A stretch of 8,947 bases of DNA from JBBTYG01 sp964483045 (lineage in GTDB: Bacteria; Patescibacteriota; Minisyncoccia; UBA6257; 2-01-FULL-56-20). This document shows positions 6,386 through 8,947 of this stretch, piece after piece. Numbering within the stretch: the first letter of the stretch is position 1; each line of letters starts with the position of its first letter. Below the pieces are notes generated by a model that was given only the letters and a program-made list of their open reading frames with translations, was not told where the DNA came from and did no database searches. The stretch lies in NCBI GenBank assembly GCA_964483045.1, contig CAYZZK010000034.1, positions 1 to 8,947 of the forward strand. Reading direction: 5' to 3'. The position numbers and the translations under genes were made by a program.

Positions 6386-7693
6386 TCATTCTTTCTCCAG
6401 CGCCGCTTCAGTATAAATGTTCGCGGGATTCCATAAAAGCCAGCCGGCGAAGCTTTCCGTCGAACTGCCGGTTGAATCGTACAGCGCATTAATTTGGCTT
6501 TTTACCATTGGAGCATCGTACACGGCTCCCAGATCGAAATCCTGCAGCCACGGCCGGAGCTTCGCCCGAAATTCTTCGCCCGGAGCCCTTTCGCGGGTAA
6601 TCACTTTTTTGATCGTTGACGTGCCGTTTGTCTCGATTGTCGTCGTCGTAAGGGTATCCAATCTATGCAAGGCGTGATCCACGGAATATTTTATAACTTC
6701 GTAGGGATTCTTCGCCGGATTTTGATATCCCAAAAATCCCGACGCGAAATGCGAGGGATATATCATCGGCGAAACATAATCGAAATTTGCATATGCGTCT
6801 TCTATCACTTGCCCGATCCCCAAATCGTCGGGGTTCACCGTCGTAAGGCCGAAGAGATCGGCTGACAATTTCGCCTCTCCAAGATCGATCCGGATGAATT
6901 TGAAAAAATTACCGATAATTTTGTGCCGCGGCGTTTTCCCGTCCCAAAACGGAAATCCAATGTTGGATAAATCTCCGTCCGAGGCGAAGCGGACATAATC
7001 AAAATTTATTTCGTCGAATCCCCGGTCAATTCCGTCTTTCGCAATCGAAGCAAGATACTCCCACACGGGCTCCGCCGCGGGATCCATCCACGCAAGGCCG
7101 CTTTTATCTTTCCACACTTCCCCGGTTGCCTTGTTTTTAAGAGCCCACTCGGGATGGGCTTTCGCCAGAATCGGGTCTTGAAACGCGGTAACACGGCCAA
7201 TTACATAAATGCCTTCGTCGTGCAGCCGCTTGATAACCGCGTTCGGATGGAGAATCCTAAGTTCTCGGAGAGCTCCGGAATCCCGCGCCAGCGTGGAAGA
7301 AACAACGTAGGAGAGATATCCCGAATAATCCTTTATGTCTATCACGACAGTATTGAGCTCCGTCCGCTTTATGAGCGCTATCAAGGAATTGAGCCGTGTT
7401 ACGGAACCTGCCGACCATCCGGTAAGATAAACTCCCTTCATGACCGTCGGCGGATTTGCGAGTGGGAGCTGGTTTACGATATCGCCGGATATTGGAACGG
7501 ACTCCGGCGGAACAACTACGGGAAGCGGGGAAGAAATTGGAACAGCCGCAGTCGAACTTTGAGTCGCCCGCATATTCGCTTGTTCGCTCGCTGCATTCGC
7601 CGGAGCTTGCACGAATATCGTTTTTTTAGGCAGAAACAAAAAAAATCCGGCGCTCGCACATAACACTAACAATGCGCTGGAAGTTAATTTCAT
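6386..7693 (-). CDS. Secreted DUF4015-type putative glycoside hydrolase
   Basis: The 435-residue product begins with a signal peptide or membrane anchor (hydrophobic about residues 7-22, followed by PKK) and a Ser/Pro/Ala/Val-rich spacer to about residue 83. It then has a (beta/alpha)-barrel-like domain of the DUF4015 putative glycosyl hydrolase family. Recognisable segments are MKGVYLTGWSAG (85-96), NTVVIDIKDYSGYLSY (114-129), FDEINFDYVRF (226-236), LSADLFGLTT (276-285) and DYVSPMIYPSHF (305-316), ending with GWLLWNPANIYT (417-428). The acidic residues in DIKD and in FDEINFDYVRF are candidate catalytic residues, but this is inference. It probably acts on a polysaccharide outside the membrane; the substrate is unknown. 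The Cys at residue 12 does not make a proper lipobox. The stop is TGA. The first in the minus-strand series, it has a -10 6 nt before its ATG. Confidence 0.85.
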   Translation of the reverse strand: MKLTSSALLVLCASAGFFLFLPKKTIFVQAPANAASEQANMRATQSSTAAVPISSPLPVVVPPESVPISGDIVNQLPLANPPTVMKGVYLTGWSAGSVTRLNSLIALIKRTELNTVVIDIKDYSGYLSYVVSSTLARDSGALRELRILHPNAVIKRLHDEGIYVIGRVTAFQDPILAKAHPEWALKNKATGEVWKDKSGLAWMDPAAEPVWEYLASIAKDGIDRGFDEINFDYVRFASDGDLSNIGFPFWDGKTPRHKIIGNFFKFIRIDLGEAKLSADLFGLTTVNPDDLGIGQVIEDAYANFDYVSPMIYPSHFASGFLGYQNPAKNPYEVIKYSVDHALHRLDTLTTTTIETNGTSTIKKVITRERAPGEEFRAKLRPWLQDFDLGAVYDAPMVKSQINALYDSTGSSTESFAGWLLWNPANIYTEAALEKE

Positions 7694-7699
7694 TGTTCA

Positions 7700-7728
7700 A
7701 GTATACCCCGTGGAAACTATAAAGCGAA
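7700..7728 (-). promoter_or_regulatory. Leaderless-type promoter of the DUF4015 gene
   Basis: On the minus strand, a -10 TATACT (7705-7700, 5 of 6 to consensus) is followed by exactly 6 nt and the ATG at 7693. A 17-nt spacer precedes it, with a weak -35 TTCGCT (7728-7723, 3 of 6). Transcription would begin at or next to the start codon. No Shine-Dalgarno sequence exists there, which fits a leaderless mRNA. Confidence 0.5.
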
Positions 7729-7799
7729 ATTGTAAAATACTTTCCCGCAGAATCGAGGAGCGCAATGGATATCCACAATTCAAGGCGCCACACGGTCGC

Positions 7800-7817
7800 G
7801 GAAAACATTTGTTTTCC
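7800..7817. repeat. Perfect inverted repeat in the divergent intergenic region
   Basis: The sequence GGAAAAC-ATTT-GTTTTCC has 7-bp arms and a 4-nt loop. It lies between the two divergent promoters, 40 bp upstream of the -35 of the membrane-protein gene. It lacks a following T-tract on either strand, so an operator-type site is more likely than a terminator. No regulator can be named. Confidence 0.4.
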
Positions 7818-7856
7818 TACGAGTATATGCGGAGGGCCGGGTGGCCGGATTGTAAC

Positions 7857-7885
7857 TTGACGACGGCCGAATGGCTGCGTATAAC
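7857..7885 (+). promoter_or_regulatory. Sigma-70-type promoter for the four-helix membrane protein
   Basis: A -35 TTGACG (7857-7862, 5 of 6), a 17-nt spacer and a -10 TATAAC (7880-7885, 5 of 6) make one of the two best promoters in the window. Transcription should begin near 7892, leaving a leader of about 60 nt that starts at the foot of a hairpin. Confidence 0.65.
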
Positions 7886-7934
7886 AAATGTATTCCGACC
7901 CGCCGCAATCGCGCGGATGCGCCGGAATATGTTT
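7886..7934 (+). promoter_or_regulatory. Hairpin at the start of the leader
   Basis: Arms 7886-7897 and 7923-7934 can form a 12-bp stem containing two G-U pairs; the core TATTCCG/CGGAATA is perfect. The 25-nt loop holds a second small stem (CCGC 7903-7906 with GCGG 7913-7916). The predicted transcription start (about 7892) falls inside the 5' arm, so the RNA may carry only the inner core of about 6 bp. TTTT follows at 7932-7935. Confidence 0.4.
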
Positions 7935-7954
7935 TAACAATCGACATTTGTTCT

Positions 7955-8398
7955 ATGAAAACTAAATATTTCCTATGGGGATTGCTTTCATTTTTGCTCG
8001 GGATAGCCGCGGTTCTCGAAACTCCGCTTATCAAATACTTCCCGTATATCCTGGGTTTTGTCTCCCTATTCCTCTTGCTGAAAGGCAAAGGTTTTCTCTA
8101 TCAGGGATTGCGCATCCGAAAAGATCTCCGGCCGGGAGGCCTTACTCCGAATGACGCCCTGGGAATGGAAATAGCGGGACTCACAATGCTTATGTTAGCG
8201 GGGGCGGTTGCCGGGTTTGCAATGTACCTGGAACGCAGCGCACTATATGTTGCCGTGGAGGCGATGGCGGAAAAAATCGACCAAATACCTCGCGCCTATT
8301 TCAATACCGCTTTCATATACGTGGGCGCGGTGGCACTATGTCTGGGCGCGCTATCGCTTTTACTGCGACTACTGCAAAGAAAAAAACGGCTTGGGTAA
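7955..8398 (+). CDS. Four-helix membrane protein of unknown function
   Basis: I do not recognise this 147-residue protein. It has four clear hydrophobic segments (about residues 6-21, 28-43, 68-92 and 117-140), a basic loop between the second and third (KGKGFLYQGLRIRKDLRPGG) and a basic tail (LLQRKKRLG), which is probably cytoplasmic. The loop between helices 3 and 4 carries most of the acidic residues. I chose the ATG at 7955 because the strong promoter at 7857-7885 and its leader hairpin lie upstream. The frame stays open to an ATG at 7871, but that would place the start inside the promoter. There is no Shine-Dalgarno sequence. A strong terminator 37 bp after the stop makes it a single-gene transcript. 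It is divergent from the DUF4015 gene, so a shared cell-envelope role is possible but unproven. Confidence 0.7.
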   Translation: MKTKYFLWGLLSFLLGIAAVLETPLIKYFPYILGFVSLFLLLKGKGFLYQGLRIRKDLRPGGLTPNDALGMEIAGLTMLMLAGAVAGFAMYLERSALYVAVEAMAEKIDQIPRAYFNTAFIYVGAVALCLGALSLLLRLLQRKKRLG

Positions 8399-8435
8399 GT
8401 TCAGTCCTCTCGAAAAAGAAAACGTGAACAGCTTT

Positions 8436-8474
8436 AATCACCTCGCCTGCGGGAAACCCGGCGAGGTGATTTTT
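8436..8474 (+). terminator. Strong intrinsic terminator
   Basis: A perfect 12-bp stem (AATCACCTCGCC at 8436-8447 with GGCGAGGTGATT at 8460-8471) has a GGG-AAA-CCC inner hairpin. It is followed by T's (8470-8474), then ACTTTG. It ends the transcript of the membrane-protein gene and insulates dnaX. On the minus strand no T-tract follows, so it should act in the plus direction only. Confidence 0.9.
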
Positions 8475-8501
8475 ACTTTGTAAGTCATTCGTAAGAGCAA
8501 C

Positions 8502-8530
8502 TTGTTACCCTCGCTTCAGAAGAATATAAT
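8502..8530 (+). promoter_or_regulatory. dnaX promoter, leaderless type
   Basis: A -35 TTGTTA (8502-8507, 4 of 6), a 17-nt spacer and a perfect -10 TATAAT (8525-8530) precede the dnaX ATG by exactly 6 nt. The start of transcription should fall at or within a base or two of the A of the ATG, giving an mRNA without a 5' leader. Confidence 0.75.
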
Positions 8531-8536
8531 CACAAC

Positions 8537-8947
8537 ATGCCCCTCGCGCTTTACAGAAAATATCGCCCAAAGACGTTCGATGAGCTTTTGGGGCAAGAAA
8601 CTACCGCGCTCATTTTGAAAAATGCGGCTAAAACAAACCGGATTGGCCACGCGTATTTGTTCTACGGCCCGCGGGGAACCGGAAAAACAACAACGGCGCG
8701 GCTTATTGCGAAACTTTTAAATTGCGAAAAACGCCGGGACGACAAAAAGTTTCACGCGCTCGGAGAGCCCTGCAACGCCTGCACACACTGCATGGGAATA
8801 GACCTCCAGAACTCTTTTGACGTGATAGAAATCGACGCCGCTTCAAATCGAGGCATCGATGAAATCCGGAATCTTAAAGAAGGCATTCAAACGTCCCCGA
8901 CATCCGGCGAATACAAGGTCTATGTCATAGACGAAGCGCATATCCTC
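8537..8947 (+). CDS. dnaX: DNA polymerase III gamma/tau subunit, N-terminal part
   Basis: The first 137 codons are present and the gene runs off the window end. DnaX is the AAA+ motor of the clamp loader and ties the replicative polymerases together at the fork. The sequence starts with LYRKYRPKTFDELLGQ (5-20), the standard DnaX opening. It then has Walker A GPRGTGKT (44-51), the zinc module (C63, C79, C82, C85), IDAASNRGIDEIR (99-111) and Walker B ending in IDEAHIL (131-137). The ATG at 8537 fits the family N-terminus and lies 6 nt after a perfect -10, with no room for a Shine-Dalgarno sequence downstream of the transcription start. Whether tau/gamma frameshifting occurs cannot be seen because that region lies outside the window. 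Confidence 0.97.
   Translation, partial: MPLALYRKYRPKTFDELLGQETTALILKNAAKTNRIGHAYLFYGPRGTGKTTTARLIAKLLNCEKRRDDKKFHALGEPCNACTHCMGIDLQNSFDVIEIDAASNRGIDEIRNLKEGIQTSPTSGEYKVYVIDEAHIL

Noticed and set aside
6386..6388. Alternative genetic code with TGA read as glycine (known in some CPR lineages)
   Set aside because: The only TGA ending a gene here falls at the natural end of the DUF4015 protein. No gene has an internal TGA, and Trp is encoded by TGG.
7765..7860. A 31-codon ORF preceded by GAGGAG in the divergent region
   Set aside because: The spacing to ATG is only 4 nt, no promoter was found for it, the product is featureless, and it ends inside the -35 of the next promoter. It is probably chance.
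7871..7954. Upstream start for the four-helix membrane protein
   Set aside because: It would place the start codon inside the promoter spacer and translate the leader hairpin. The ATG at 7955 begins directly before the first helix.

Overview
The window looks like ordinary chromosomal DNA from a small-genome bacterium. My best inference is the Candidate Phyla Radiation (Patescibacteria, Parcubacteria-like). The grounds are a short prolyl-tRNA synthetase with no editing domain and an N-terminus that I associate with that group, a small MreC, very tight gene packing, and the absence of Shine-Dalgarno sequences in front of every start. Stop codons are TAA, TAG and one TGA, so the standard bacterial code fits. 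No rRNA, tRNA, CRISPR array, insertion sequence or phage gene is visible.

Layout. Bases 1-180 are the 3' end of tsaD on the plus strand. A long minus-strand series follows, read right to left: a secreted DUF4015-type glycoside-hydrolase-like protein (7693-6386), scpA (6328-5570), scpB (5570-4923), mraY (4912-3860), proS (3638-2406), mreB (2348-1302), mreC (1302-631) and an MreD-like membrane protein (630-169). The last of these runs tail to tail into tsaD with a 12-bp overlap. A divergent intergenic region (7694-7954) separates this series from a plus-strand four-helix membrane protein of unknown function (7955-8398). A strong intrinsic terminator, a near-consensus promoter and the first 137 codons of dnaX (8537 to the window end) follow.

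Functionally, the minus-strand genes join chromosome condensation (ScpAB with SMC), lipid I synthesis (MraY), the elongation scaffold (MreB, MreC and probably MreD) and a tRNA synthetase. mraY is not in a dcw-type neighbourhood here. scpA-scpB, mreB-mreC and mreC-mreD overlap or abut, so translational coupling is likely.

The most unusual signals are not genes. First, imperfect tandem arrays of a 7-nt unit (minus-strand consensus AGTYATA) lie directly upstream of the proS start, directly upstream of the mraY start and directly downstream of the mraY stop. They bracket mraY in one orientation, and one array encodes the last residues and stop codon of scpB. Second, dnaX and the DUF4015 gene both have a -10 hexamer exactly 6 nt before the ATG, which predicts leaderless mRNAs and fits the general lack of Shine-Dalgarno sequences. 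Third, the promoter of the four-helix protein begins transcription almost at the foot of a long hairpin. I saw no clearly new multi-gene system.
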